A stretch of 9,138 nucleotides of DNA from Anaerolineales bacterium UBA3082 (GCA_002366595.1 DFBK01000080.1:1-9138); one strand, 5' to 3'; counted from the first letter of the stretch, positions 1-6,904 are shown. Made by a program: numbers and translations. Notes: generated by a model not told the origin, from the sequence alone.

Positions 1-1359
1 TATCGCCTCCTGCGTCTCCTGCAAGGCCAAAGCGAAGGGGTCCACCTTCTTCTCTACCCCAAAGACCTCGGCCAGACTGCTCTTTATCTGGCGCAATGTA
101 TTGCTCCGCAAGACATAAACCGGAATCCCTCGCCTCTCAGCATCGACGATCGGCTGCGGCCGCTTGCGATAGTAACTCTTCAGGGTGAGCACGATATCCG
201 CCTGACCTAATCGCTTCACCACCTCCACGGGCAGATCCAGTTCCTCGCTCGCTCGGCCGAGGTAGTTCTGATTGATGCCATAGGGGTAGACCCGTAAGGG
301 GGCTAACGGTTCAGCCACCTCCGGCTCAAGAGTGGCAACCTCCTTCCCCTCCTTGGGGAGAAGAGCCTTTTCCATATGTACCTCGCCGGACTCATCGCGA
401 TACCGCAACTCCACCGGCAACTCTCTTCCCCTCAGGATGGCATCCACCGCCTCGGTCACATCGTGGCGCACCGCCAGGTGGTAGAAATCCTGGATCTCCA
501 CCACCACGTCGAATGTAGGTGGGGCTCGGCGCTCCAAAACCGTCTTCTGGGTACCCCGGCGGCGGGCCTCCTCATCGGAGAGGGTCACCGCCTGGATGCC
601 CCCTACCAGATCGGCCAGGGTGGGGTTCATCATCAGGTTGTCCAAGGTATTTCCGTGGGCGGTGGCCACCAACTGTACCCCCCTCTCGGCGATGGTTCGG
701 GCCGCCGTGGCCTCTAATTCCCGACCGATCTCGTCGATGATGATCACCTCTGGCATGTGATTCTCCACCGCCTCGATCATCACCTCATGTTGCAGGGCTG
801 GGGTGGGCACTTGCATCCGTCGGGCCTTTCCGATGGCCGGGTGGGGGATGTCGCCATCCCCTCCGATCTCGTTAGAGGTATCGACGATCACCACCCGCTT
901 AATATCCGCCAGCACCCGGGCCACCTCCCGGAGCATGGTGGTCTTGCCTACCCCCGGGCGTCCCAAAAGGAGTATGCTCTTCCCCGATTCCACGATATCC
1001 CGGATTATATCGATGGTGCCGTAGACCGCTCGACCCACACGGCAGGTGAGCCCCAGGATCTTCCCCTTCCGGTTGCGGATGGCCGATATGCGGTGCAGTG
1101 TCCGCTCGATCCCTGCCCGGTTGTCCTCGTCGAACTCGCCGATGCGCGAGACCACGTACTCGATCTCCTCTTCTGTGACCTCGGAATCGTCGAGAACGGC
1201 CTCCTGGTCCGTGAAGCGGGCCTCCGGGAGCCTACCCAGGTCCAGGACCACTTCCAAGAGGTCTTGCTCCCGGTTCATCCTCTTCAGGGAGGCTGCCAGT
1301 TTCGGCGGAAGCACGCTCACTAAAAGGTCTAAGTCATCCGTGATCTCTTGTTGCCACAT
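1..1359 (-). CDS. R3H-associated AAA/P-loop ATPase (SpoIIIAA/Ycf45-like), C-terminus cut by window edge
   Basis: The frame is open from ATG at 1359 to base 1, giving the first 453 residues. Residues 1-110 form an acidic, helical N-terminal region with the GLTCRVGRAVYG segment at about 103-114, which leads into the ATPase core in SpoIIIAA-like proteins. Walker A is GRPGVGKT (133-140) and Walker B is EVIIIDE (204-210), followed by the AHGNTLDNLM sensor region (234-243). Residues about 355-432 (RVYPYGIN, then YYRKRPQPI, then GIPVYVLRSNT) match the linker that precedes an R3H single-stranded nucleic-acid binding domain in the cyanobacterial/Chloroflexota relatives. The R3H domain itself would lie beyond the window. 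The start is 3 nt after the stop of the GNAT-like gene, with a weak AAGAGA ribosome site, so it is the distal visible gene of the pdxST operon. The cellular role is not established; nucleic-acid-linked ATPase activity is inferred from the family. The ATPase family call is secure. Confidence 0.9.
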   Translation of the reverse strand, partial: MWQQEITDDLDLLVSVLPPKLAASLKRMNREQDLLEVVLDLGRLPEARFTDQEAVLDDSEVTEEEIEYVVSRIGEFDEDNRAGIERTLHRISAIRNRKGKILGLTCRVGRAVYGTIDIIRDIVESGKSILLLGRPGVGKTTMLREVARVLADIKRVVIVDTSNEIGGDGDIPHPAIGKARRMQVPTPALQHEVMIEAVENHMPEVIIIDEIGRELEATAARTIAERGVQLVATAHGNTLDNLMMNPTLADLVGGIQAVTLSDEEARRRGTQKTVLERRAPPTFDVVVEIQDFYHLAVRHDVTEAVDAILRGRELPVELRYRDESGEVHMEKALLPKEGKEVATLEPEVAEPLAPLRVYPYGINQNYLGRASEELDLPVEVVKRLGQADIVLTLKSYYRKRPQPIVDAERRGIPVYVLRSNTLRQIKSSLAEVFGVEKKVDPFALALQETQEAI

Positions 1360-1362
1360 CTT

Positions 1363-2301
1363 CTATCTCTTACTGCTGGAGACGGTAGGCACCCCCTCTG
1401 CCTTCGTCTCTAGGCTGACAACCGGCTGGGCTGCAGGCACCTTTGCCCGTGCCGTAGTATGTTTGACCATCAATAATTCCTCAAAGAGATATTCAAACCC
1501 TATCTCCCTCAATGCGCTCCTAAGACCCTCCTCATACCCCCTCGCCTCGCAATAGATAGGACATGCCTCGAAAGCCGAAAACAACCGCAAGCCACTTCTA
1601 ACCAGCCTCTTTTCGGCTTGAGGGTGGATCACGGCCTTCATCCAATGCCCCTCTTTCCCAGGCATGAGACAGAAGTAGGCGATTATCTCTCCCTCCTCTT
1701 CGGCTACGTACTCTCTCATCATCGGATAGAGGGGGATATCCTCTGGCCTCTCCACCTGTTGCACGGGCCGAGGTGTCACGCTACTATAAAGCCGCTGCAG
1801 ACCCCATTCATCCCCCGCCTGACGGGGTCGCAACGATCCCTTGTCCGCACCAAGCACCTGGGGAGGGATCTCATCCCCTCGAAAGACCTGCCGTCTGGCG
1901 TAGCCCCTAAAACCGACCTTCCGGAAGACCTCCACCTCCTCTGACTCTTCCTCTCTCAATTTGACGAATATGCGCCCTGCCCCCTCTTCCCCCTTCCCTA
2001 TGCAGAACCCTTCCACCAGACGGTACCATATCCCCTCCGAAGAGTCATCCCAAGAAGGGGCGATATATACTATATCGCACGCCAAACCAGAAGGCCGATC
2101 CCGCCCCTGGATGAACCCTTCGCTGTCTAATACGAAGGTATATACCCCCCTTCGGTGGAAGGTGAGATAATTGCCCAGAGCCTTGACCAAGGGGCGATGA
2201 GACCCACAGATAACGCTCTCCACATCCAGGAGGGTTCCCTTGCCTCCCAATCTCCTTAGAAGTGGTATATCCCCTAAACCGAATGACCTTACGTATGACA
2301 T
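1363..2301 (-). CDS. GNAT-fold acetyltransferase-like protein, two tandem halves
   Basis: 312 residues from ATG at 2301. The protein looks like two GNAT-like halves. Residues about 1-142 end with VFRKVGFRGYARRQVFR, and residues about 155-283 end with LREIGFEYLFEELLMVKH. Each resembles the last helix-strand of a GNAT domain, with the typical '..GF.....' turn before the final strand. The acetyl-CoA binding R/Q-x-x-G-x-G/A signature is not clear in either half, so an active enzyme is uncertain. The last 28 or so residues (after about 284) are Ala/Pro/Val/Ser-rich and probably disordered. An in-frame TTG at 2310 and GTG at 2307 lie just upstream; I prefer ATG 2301 because it gives a family-like MSYVR start, but the ribosome site is weak for all three. 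The gene starts 27 nt after pdxT and ends 3 nt before the ATPase gene, so it is probably co-transcribed. Substrate unknown. Confidence 0.75.
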   Translation of the reverse strand: MSYVRSFGLGDIPLLRRLGGKGTLLDVESVICGSHRPLVKALGNYLTFHRRGVYTFVLDSEGFIQGRDRPSGLACDIVYIAPSWDDSSEGIWYRLVEGFCIGKGEEGAGRIFVKLREEESEEVEVFRKVGFRGYARRQVFRGDEIPPQVLGADKGSLRPRQAGDEWGLQRLYSSVTPRPVQQVERPEDIPLYPMMREYVAEEEGEIIAYFCLMPGKEGHWMKAVIHPQAEKRLVRSGLRLFSAFEACPIYCEARGYEEGLRSALREIGFEYLFEELLMVKHTTARAKVPAAQPVVSLETKAEGVPTVSSSKR

Positions 2302-2328
2302 CTTCACCAAGAGAGCGATGAGGGCCCC

Positions 2329-2943
2329 TTAGGCCGCATTCTGCCCAGACCCCACCATGTTGAGGAAGTAGCGATGGAAACGGGTATCCTCAGTCAATTC
2401 AGGGTGGAAGGCGGTGGCCAGGAGGTTCCCTTGCCTCGCAGCCACGATGATACCCTCATCCAAGGCGGCCAGAACCTCCACCCCCTCCCCCACCCTTTTT
2501 ATCGAGGGGGCGCGGATGAAAATAGCATGGAACCTCTTGCCCTTCTCCTCCTCAGAACCCACCCTATCTAGAGCGGGGATTACGAGATCTGCCTCGAAAC
2601 TCTCCACCTGCCACCCGAAGGCGTTGCGTTCTACCGCTATATCCATAAGGCCAAGATGGGGTGGGGTAGCCCCCTCGATCTCTCTAGCCAGAAGTGTCAT
2701 CCCCGCACAGGTGCCCCACATAGGCAAGCCATCTTCCCCCAAGCGCTTCAACTCCTCTATAAGTTTATAGGTGGTGGCTAACTTGCCGATGGTAGTGCTC
2801 TCGCCCCCAGGGATGATCAAACCATCCAGACCGACCAGATCTTTCGGCAATTTGACGGCTGAGGGCTCCACCCCCAGCCGCTTGAGTGTGGCTATATGCT
2901 CGATGAAAGAGCCTTGGAGAGCCAGAACGCCGATCCGTCGCAT
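2329..2943 (-). CDS. pdxT: PdxT, glutaminase subunit of pyridoxal 5'-phosphate synthase
   Basis: 204 residues, a normal length for PdxT. It is a class I glutamine amidotransferase that hydrolyses glutamine and channels ammonia to PdxS in the DXP-independent vitamin B6 pathway. Visible signatures: N-terminal IGVLALQGSFIEH (4-16), oxyanion motif PGGEST (45-50), nucleophile Cys79 in GTCAGM, and the catalytic His180 and Glu182 in FHPEL. The RNAFGWQVESFE stretch (106-117) is also characteristic. ATG at 2943 directly abuts the TAG stop of pdxS with no spacer, and the GAGG ribosome site sits inside the last pdxS codons, which points to translational coupling and near-equal expression of the two subunits. 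All triad residues are present, so it should be active. The cytosolic 12+12 PdxS/PdxT complex is known for the family, not seen here. Confidence 0.97.
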   Translation of the reverse strand: MRRIGVLALQGSFIEHIATLKRLGVEPSAVKLPKDLVGLDGLIIPGGESTTIGKLATTYKLIEELKRLGEDGLPMWGTCAGMTLLAREIEGATPPHLGLMDIAVERNAFGWQVESFEADLVIPALDRVGSEEEKGKRFHAIFIRAPSIKRVGEGVEVLAALDEGIIVAARQGNLLATAFHPELTEDTRFHRYFLNMVGSGQNAA

Positions 2944-3831
2944 CTACCAACCTCGTGGGGCCAGGAGTTCCTTCTCCGGGATCTCACTTATCTCCAAACC
3001 GCGCATCGGCTTGCCCAGCCCTTTGGAAACCTCAGCGATGATGGCCGGATCATCGTAATGGGTGGTGGCCTCCACGATAGCCCTGGCTCGGCGAGGGGGA
3101 TCCTCGGATTTGAAGATGCCAGAGCCCACGAACACCCCATCTAACCCCAGTTGCATCATCAAGGCCGCATCGGCGGGAGTGGCTATGCCGCCAGCGGCGA
3201 AGTTCACCACCGGCAGCCTTCCCGTCTCCGCTACCTCCTTTACCAACTCGTAAGGGGCTCCCAATTCCTTGGCCGCGCTCATCAACTCCTCGGGCGGCAG
3301 CGCTTGGAGCCTCTTGATCCCTCCCAAGACCGCTCGAGCGTGGCGAACCGCCTCCACTACGTTCCCTGTGCCCGCCTCCCCTTTGGTGCGGATCATGGCT
3401 GCACCCTCGCCGATCCGCCGCAAGGCCTCGCCCAGGTTTCTGCAGCCACAAACGAAAGGCACCTTGAAAACGTGCTTGTCGATGTGGTGCTCCTCATCGG
3501 CAGGGGTGAGGACCTCCGACTCGTCGATAAAGTCCACCCCCAACGACTCCACAACCTGGGCCTCCACGAAGTGGCCGATCCGTACTTTAGCCATCACCGG
3601 GATGGTGACCGCCTTCATGATCTCCAGGATCAGTTCCGGATCGCTCATACGGGCCACCCCGCCCTCAGCGCGGATGTCAGCGGGGACCCTCTCTAAAGCC
3701 ATCACCGCCACCGCCCCCGCCTCTTCGGCGATCCTGGCCTGGTCAGCGTTCACCACATCCATTATCACCCCACCCTTGAGCATCTGGGCTAGGCCTTTCT
3801 TCACCGTCCAGGTAGATTTATCCCTTTCCAT
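2944..3831 (-). CDS. pdxS: PdxS, synthase subunit of pyridoxal 5'-phosphate synthase
   Basis: 295 residues, the standard PdxS length. It condenses ribose 5-phosphate (or ribulose 5-phosphate), glyceraldehyde 3-phosphate and ammonia from PdxT into PLP. The (beta/alpha)8 barrel is intact: GGVIMDVVNADQARIAEEAG (20-39, Asp25), the Schiff-base Lys82 in MAKVRIGHFVEAQ, the second lysine Lys150 in RTKGEAGTGN, the DFIDESEVLTPADE block (100-113), the phosphate site NFAAGGIATPADAA (210-223), and GVFVGSGIFKSEDP (232-245). ATG 3831 is chosen because the ribosome site GAGGGGG lies about 6 nt upstream and the protein then starts like other PdxS proteins. The frame is open a further 47 codons upstream, but that part overlaps the previous gene and has no homology signal. 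It sits 26 nt after the DUF1232 gene and abuts pdxT. Confidence 0.98.
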   Translation of the reverse strand: MERDKSTWTVKKGLAQMLKGGVIMDVVNADQARIAEEAGAVAVMALERVPADIRAEGGVARMSDPELILEIMKAVTIPVMAKVRIGHFVEAQVVESLGVDFIDESEVLTPADEEHHIDKHVFKVPFVCGCRNLGEALRRIGEGAAMIRTKGEAGTGNVVEAVRHARAVLGGIKRLQALPPEELMSAAKELGAPYELVKEVAETGRLPVVNFAAGGIATPADAALMMQLGLDGVFVGSGIFKSEDPPRRARAIVEATTHYDDPAIIAEVSKGLGKPMRGLEISEIPEKELLAPRGW

Positions 3832-3857
3832 ATCACACCCCCTCAGACACACAGATT

Positions 3858-4223
3858 CTACTCCTTCGGGACATCGAGACTCGGTGGTGCTCTCTCCTCT
3901 TCTACCACACGATAGGAGCCCGCCATAGAGGTCACCCTTTCCAAATGTTCCCTCACTATCTCCCGGGGGCACATCTCCATAAAGAGTTTCACCCCCAGTA
4001 TCAAGGCGGCTAGGTCGTCTAGTTGTCCCAGACCGAAAATAGGGTCAGGGAGGAGATCGAGGGGAGAGAGGATATAGAGCAAAGTGGCAAGCGGTATCAT
4101 CTTTACCCCAGAGGAGACCCGCTCATCGGTGAGAAGATACCAAGTCAGCCGAGCCTCTCTCACAACCTCCGAAAGGAGGCTGGCTGTCTCCTTGGCATCT
4201 GGTCTAGCATGATTTCGCCCCAT
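3858..4223 (-). CDS. DUF1232 (YkvA-type) small membrane protein
   Basis: 121 residues from ATG 4223. The core at residues 43-81 (IPLATLLYILSPLDLLPDPI, then FGLGQLDDLAALILGVKLF) is the DUF1232 signature: a hydrophobic hairpin with the S-P-x-D-L-x-P-D motif and a G-x-x-D-D motif in the turn. The N-terminal 40 residues are amphipathic and the C-terminal 35 are charged, ending in a Pro-rich tail. The molecular function of the family is not known. The frame is open up to a GTG at 4328, but a strong promoter (4290-4318) lies inside that extension, and a purine-rich GGAGAGGGG tract about 10 nt before ATG 4223 supports the shorter form. It is the first gene of the operon leading into pdxS; nothing else in the sequence ties it to vitamin B6 synthesis. 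Confidence 0.82.
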   Translation of the reverse strand: MGRNHARPDAKETASLLSEVVREARLTWYLLTDERVSSGVKMIPLATLLYILSPLDLLPDPIFGLGQLDDLAALILGVKLFMEMCPREIVREHLERVTSMAGSYRVVEEERAPPSLDVPKE

Positions 4224-4289
4224 AAGTCCAGGCCCCTCTCCCCCTTCAAGCCAGAAACACCCTTTTCCGACCCTTGTGGCCCAAAATCT

Positions 4290-4318
4290 ATTATACCCCT
4301 CCACTGACCTTTTGGCAA
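4290..4318 (-). promoter_or_regulatory. sigma70-type promoter for the DUF1232-pdxST operon
   Basis: Read on the minus strand, TTGCCA (4318-4313) is followed by exactly 17 nt and a perfect TATAAT (4295-4290). This matches the housekeeping consensus at 11 of 12 positions with optimal spacing. Transcription would start near 4283, giving a leader of about 60 nt before ATG 4223. I see no riboswitch-like fold or obvious operator in that leader. The promoter position also rules out the longer reading of the first gene. Confidence 0.8.
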
Positions 4319-4363
4319 GAGCACTCACCTCATAGGACTGCGATGGTGTAGAGAGAGGTCCGT

Positions 4364-4392
4364 TTGTCCTTTAATCTGGGGAGGGTTATAAT
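4364..4392 (+). promoter_or_regulatory. sigma70-type promoter for galK
   Basis: TTGTCC (4364-4369), a 17-nt spacer and a perfect TATAAT (4387-4392). It diverges from the operon promoter at 4290-4318; the two -35 boxes are about 45 bp apart. The predicted start of transcription, about 4398-4400, is only some 4-6 nt before the galK ATG at 4404, so the message would be almost leaderless. No convincing operator palindrome lies between the two promoters. Confidence 0.7.
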
Positions 4393-4403
4393 CTGAAAAG
4401 GGG

Positions 4404-5561
4404 ATGGAGAAAGAAGCGGCTCCTTATCGCCAGATAGTGGCTCAATTCGAGAAGTCCTACGGTCGGCTCCCGGATATCGTTGTCGCTGCGCCAGGGAGGG
4501 TGAACCTCATTGGCGAGCATACAGATTACAACGAGGGCTACGTCCTCCCCGTGGCTATCGATCGCCATATCCTCATCGCCGCAGGGCCCCGAAAGGGTAG
4601 AAAGGTCTCTCTGCGGGCTCTCAATCTAGGAGAGGAAGACGCCTTCTCGCTGGACGAGATAGACCGAGGGGAAAGAGGGTGGAGCAACTACGGGCGGGGT
4701 GTAGCCTGGGAGATGGAAAGGGCCGGGCATCGACTCCAGGGTATGGAGGCTGTGATCTGGGGGGATCTGCCTATGAAGGCTGGGCTAGGCTCCTCGGCGG
4801 CCTTGGAGGTGGCTATCGCCTACTCTTTTCACTTGTTGTCTGACCTAGAGATCGAGCCCCTCCAGTTGGCTCTCCTCTGTCAAAGGGCGGAAAACGGTTT
4901 CGTGGGTGTCCAATGCGGCCTCATGGATCAGATAACCTCCGCTTTAGGCGAAGAGGATCACGCTCTCCTCATCGATTGTCATAGCCTAGATCGCCAGTTG
5001 ATCCCCGTCCCTCCAGAGGTGGATATCGTAATCGCCGATACCGGGAGGCGAAGAGGACTGCTTGATTCCCAGTACAACCTTCGTCGCCAGGAGTGTCTGG
5101 AGGGAGCAAGGCTCTTGGGAGTCCCTTCGCTATGCTCTCTCTCCCCCAAAGAGTTGGCGGAGCGCAGGAGCGATCTGCCACCAACTATCTATCGCCGTGT
5201 TAGGCATGCAGTGACCGAGAACCAACGAACCTTGGAGGCCGCAGGAGCGTTGAGAGGAAATTTGGAGGCTTTCGGCCGGCTAATGTACGACTCCCACCAT
5301 AGCCTACGCCAGGATTACGAGGTGAGTTGCCCTGAACTGAATATCTTGGTAGAGGCTGCTCGGAAGGTCTCTGGGGTCTACGGCTCCCGCCTCACCGGGG
5401 CGGGCTTCGGCGGATGCACCATAAGCCTCGTGGCCCGGGAGGCGGTCCCAGAATTCCAAGCCCGGGTAGCGAAGGAGTACGAGAAAGCCACGGCGAAGAA
5501 ACCGCCGATCTATGTTTGTCGCCCCGCTCAGGGGGTACGAGAGGTCTCCAGGTGCAGATAA
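4404..5561 (+). CDS. galK: Galactokinase (GHMP kinase family)
   Basis: 385 residues, the normal galactokinase length. It would phosphorylate alpha-D-galactose at C1 with ATP, the entry step of the Leloir pathway. All three GHMP motifs are visible: the galactokinase signature GRVNLIGEHTDYN (31-43), the phosphate-binding GLGSSAALEVA (127-137), and motif 3 LTGAGFGGCTI (330-340). The catalytic Asp175 is in CGLMDQITSA, and Arg32 is in motif 1. The YNLRRQEC segment (224-231) matches the family. ATG 4404 gives a family-like N-terminus; an AAAAGGGG run touches the ATG directly, so a normally spaced ribosome site is missing (see findings). No galT, galE or sugar transporter is in the window, so galactose itself as substrate is inferred from motifs alone; a related sugar is possible. 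The last 10 nt overlap the next gene. Confidence 0.95.
   Translation: MEKEAAPYRQIVAQFEKSYGRLPDIVVAAPGRVNLIGEHTDYNEGYVLPVAIDRHILIAAGPRKGRKVSLRALNLGEEDAFSLDEIDRGERGWSNYGRGVAWEMERAGHRLQGMEAVIWGDLPMKAGLGSSAALEVAIAYSFHLLSDLEIEPLQLALLCQRAENGFVGVQCGLMDQITSALGEEDHALLIDCHSLDRQLIPVPPEVDIVIADTGRRRGLLDSQYNLRRQECLEGARLLGVPSLCSLSPKELAERRSDLPPTIYRRVRHAVTENQRTLEAAGALRGNLEAFGRLMYDSHHSLRQDYEVSCPELNILVEAARKVSGVYGSRLTGAGFGGCTISLVAREAVPEFQARVAKEYEKATAKKPPIYVCRPAQGVREVSRCR
5539..5544 (+). promoter_or_regulatory. Ribosome binding site fixing the GTG start of the site-2 protease gene
   Basis: GAGAGG lies 7 nt before GTG 5552, inside the end of galK. It is the only well-spaced site near the beginning of the conserved protease reading frame and supports a start overlapping the galK stop by 10 nt, a typical translational-coupling arrangement. 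Confidence 0.7.
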
Positions 5562-6646
5562 GGGGACCGACCGTTTCAGAAGAAAGGTCGATTGAAGAGT
5601 TAAGGGCCCAGGTGGAGGATGTACTCCTAGTGGGCGACGTTTCGTTGAGGCAGGGAGGAAGGGCTGTCCTCTTCTCTGGCCGGCTCCTTTGGGATGCGGA
5701 AACCGCCTTCTCCCTCCTCTACGAGAGGCTGAAAGCCAAAGGTTTGCTCCCCTTCCTTCAGAGGCGGGGAGGCCAGGATAGCGTGCTCATCGTCCCCGCT
5801 CCCCGGGAAAGGGGGAAGCCCCGGCCCATCATCAACCTTCTGCTCTTCGTAGCCACCATCCTCACTACCCTCTATGCGGGAGCGGCCAATGAGGGGTTTA
5901 ACCCCCTAGAGAACCCTGCAACTCTAAAGTTCGGGATCCCCTTCGCCTCCGCTCTCCTCCTCATCTTGGGGACCCATGAGTTGAGCCATTATTTCGTGGC
6001 CCAGAGACATGGCCTTAGGGTGAGCCTGCCTTATTTCATCCCCGTCCCCATCGGCTTGGGGACTTTCGGGGCTTTCATTAGGATGGAATCGGTAGCCAAG
6101 GATCGAAAAGGCTTCTTCGATGTGGGACTGGCGGGACCACTGGCTGGGCTAGCCATCGCCATCCCCATTCTGATCCTCGGCCTCTCCCTCTCCGAGGTAA
6201 GGCCTATCATAAATGAGCCGGGCTACTTCCAAGAGGGTAACTCGCTATTATATCTGACCCTTAAATATTTAGTTCACGGCCAGATGCTCCCCAGCAGAGG
6301 GGTCGATGTCTTCCTCCACCCTATCGCCTTTGCGGGTTGGATCGGGCTGATGATCACCGGGGTCAACCTACTGCCGGCGGGACAGTTGGACGGGGGGCAT
6401 GTAGCCTACGCTCTTCTAGGAGGAGCCCATAAGTGGGTAGCCCAACTGATCCTTCTGTTCCTTATGGGGCTGGGGCTCTTCCTTTGGTCTGGCTGGCTGC
6501 TCTGGGCCCTCTTAATCCTTCTAAGCGGTCCCGGTCACCCCAGACCCTTAAACGATATCACGGAACTGGATAAAGGGAGGAAGATAATAGGCGCTTTGGC
6601 CGCCATCCTCCTCCTCACCATCTTCACCCTCGTGCCCTTCAGTTAG
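5552..6646 (+). CDS. Site-2 protease family membrane metalloprotease (EGY-like, M50)
   Basis: 364 residues from GTG 5552. Residues 1-90 are a soluble N-terminal domain without a signal peptide. A first membrane segment lies at about 93-111 (IINLLLFVATILTTLYAG), followed by the zinc-binding HELSH at 142-146 inside a hydrophobic helix, then the GLGTFGAFIRM loop (168-178), the GLAGPLAGLAIAI segment (192-204), and the third zinc ligand in NLLPAGQLDGGH (272-283, Asp280). Several more membrane helices close the protein. The order HExxH, GxxxN/PxxxxxLDG is that of intramembrane zinc proteases; the long N-terminal domain plus a 'GTFGAF' loop is like the cyanobacterial/plant EGY group. No PDZ domain is seen. 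Metal ligands are intact, so it is probably active; the substrate is unknown. It overlaps galK by 10 nt, so the two are likely co-transcribed, with no evident functional link. Confidence 0.92.
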   Translation: MQIRGPTVSEERSIEELRAQVEDVLLVGDVSLRQGGRAVLFSGRLLWDAETAFSLLYERLKAKGLLPFLQRRGGQDSVLIVPAPRERGKPRPIINLLLFVATILTTLYAGAANEGFNPLENPATLKFGIPFASALLLILGTHELSHYFVAQRHGLRVSLPYFIPVPIGLGTFGAFIRMESVAKDRKGFFDVGLAGPLAGLAIAIPILILGLSLSEVRPIINEPGYFQEGNSLLYLTLKYLVHGQMLPSRGVDVFLHPIAFAGWIGLMITGVNLLPAGQLDGGHVAYALLGGAHKWVAQLILLFLMGLGLFLWSGWLLWALLILLSGPGHPRPLNDITELDKGRKIIGALAAILLLTIFTLVPFS

Positions 6647-6665
6647 AAATAGCCCCAAAAGAGAG

Positions 6666-6709
6666 TAGGTCGGATTTCCCTGGCCGGGGGACAGGCCATA
6701 TCCGACCTA
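6666..6709. repeat. REP-like palindrome A
   Basis: TAGGTCGGAT (6666-6675) and ATCCGACCTA (6700-6709) are perfect 10-bp inverted arms. Inside, TGGCC (6681-6685) can pair with GGCCA (6694-6698). It begins 19 nt after the protease stop and has no following T-run. The shape is that of a dispersed extragenic palindrome rather than a terminator, but copies elsewhere cannot be checked here. Confidence 0.65.
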
Positions 6710-6711
6710 GA

Positions 6712-6737
6712 TAGGGCAGGGGCCTGGGCCTGCCCTA
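6712..6737. repeat. REP-like palindrome B
   Basis: TAGGGCAGG (6712-6720) and CCTGCCCTA (6729-6737) are perfect 9-bp arms around an 8-nt loop. It lies 2 nt after palindrome A; both begin with TAGG on the left arm and end with CCTA on the right, suggesting they belong to one composite element. Downstream bases are CTTACT, too weak for an intrinsic terminator. Confidence 0.65.
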
Positions 6738-6769
6738 CTTACTGGCATCGAAAGACTTGACCGGCTGTT

Positions 6770-6885
6770 CTTACAGGATCCCTGTCCCGCAGGGATCCCG
6801 AGGGATGGGAAAGCCTCGATTCCTCTTCGAGCGCCGGGAATGGGGCCTTCACTCTGGCCCTGGATTTTCCTTACAGGATCCCTGT
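6770..6885. repeat. 16-bp direct repeat, copies exactly 100 bp apart
   Basis: CTTACAGGATCCCTGT occurs at 6770-6785 and again at 6870-6885. The sequences before and after the two copies differ. The repeat contains its own dyad (ACAGG/CCTGT around ATC). Confidence 0.8.
6776..6798. repeat. Perfect 9-bp hairpin
   Basis: GGATCCCTG (6776-6784) pairs with CAGGGATCC (6790-6798) around the 5-nt loop TCCCG. It uses most of the first copy of the direct repeat as its left arm. No T-run follows on either strand. Confidence 0.65.
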
Positions 6886-6904
6886 GGGAGAAATCCAGGA
6901 CCAG
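6854..6904. repeat. Long imperfect hairpin
   Basis: CTGG (6854-6857) pairs with CCAG (6901-6904) and, after one mismatch, CCTGGATTT (6859-6867) with AAATCCAGG (6891-6899). The second copy of the direct repeat forms the apical ACAGG/CCTGT stem. On the plus strand it is followed by CTTAAAAAAGGG, A-rich not T-rich, so it is not a plus-strand terminator. Confidence 0.65.

Noticed and set aside
757..1323. A 188-codon plus-strand open frame
   Set aside because: It lies entirely opposite the Walker A/B region of the R3H ATPase, has no ribosome site and no recognisable motif; it is a by-product of GC-rich coding on the other strand.
3269..3928. A 219-codon plus-strand open frame
   Set aside because: It is antisense to the invariant core of pdxS and has low-complexity Ser/Thr/Pro composition; no independent coding signal.
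3832..3972. A 47-codon in-frame extension upstream of pdxS
   Set aside because: It overlaps the DUF1232 gene, has no PdxS homology, and ATG 3831 has a strong ribosome site and gives the standard family length.
4224..4283. A riboswitch in the leader of the vitamin B6 operon
   Set aside because: The leader is only about 60 nt, with no convincing aptamer fold or terminator/antiterminator pair.
4224..4328. A longer DUF1232 protein starting at GTG 4328
   Set aside because: The extension contains the operon promoter, has no ribosome site, and carries a composition unlike the rest; ATG 4223 is the only start codon after the predicted transcription start.
5414..5551. An earlier ATG at 5414 for the site-2 protease
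   Set aside because: It would overlap conserved galK sequence by about 150 nt, including GHMP motif 3, and the extra residues look like an out-of-frame reading of galK.
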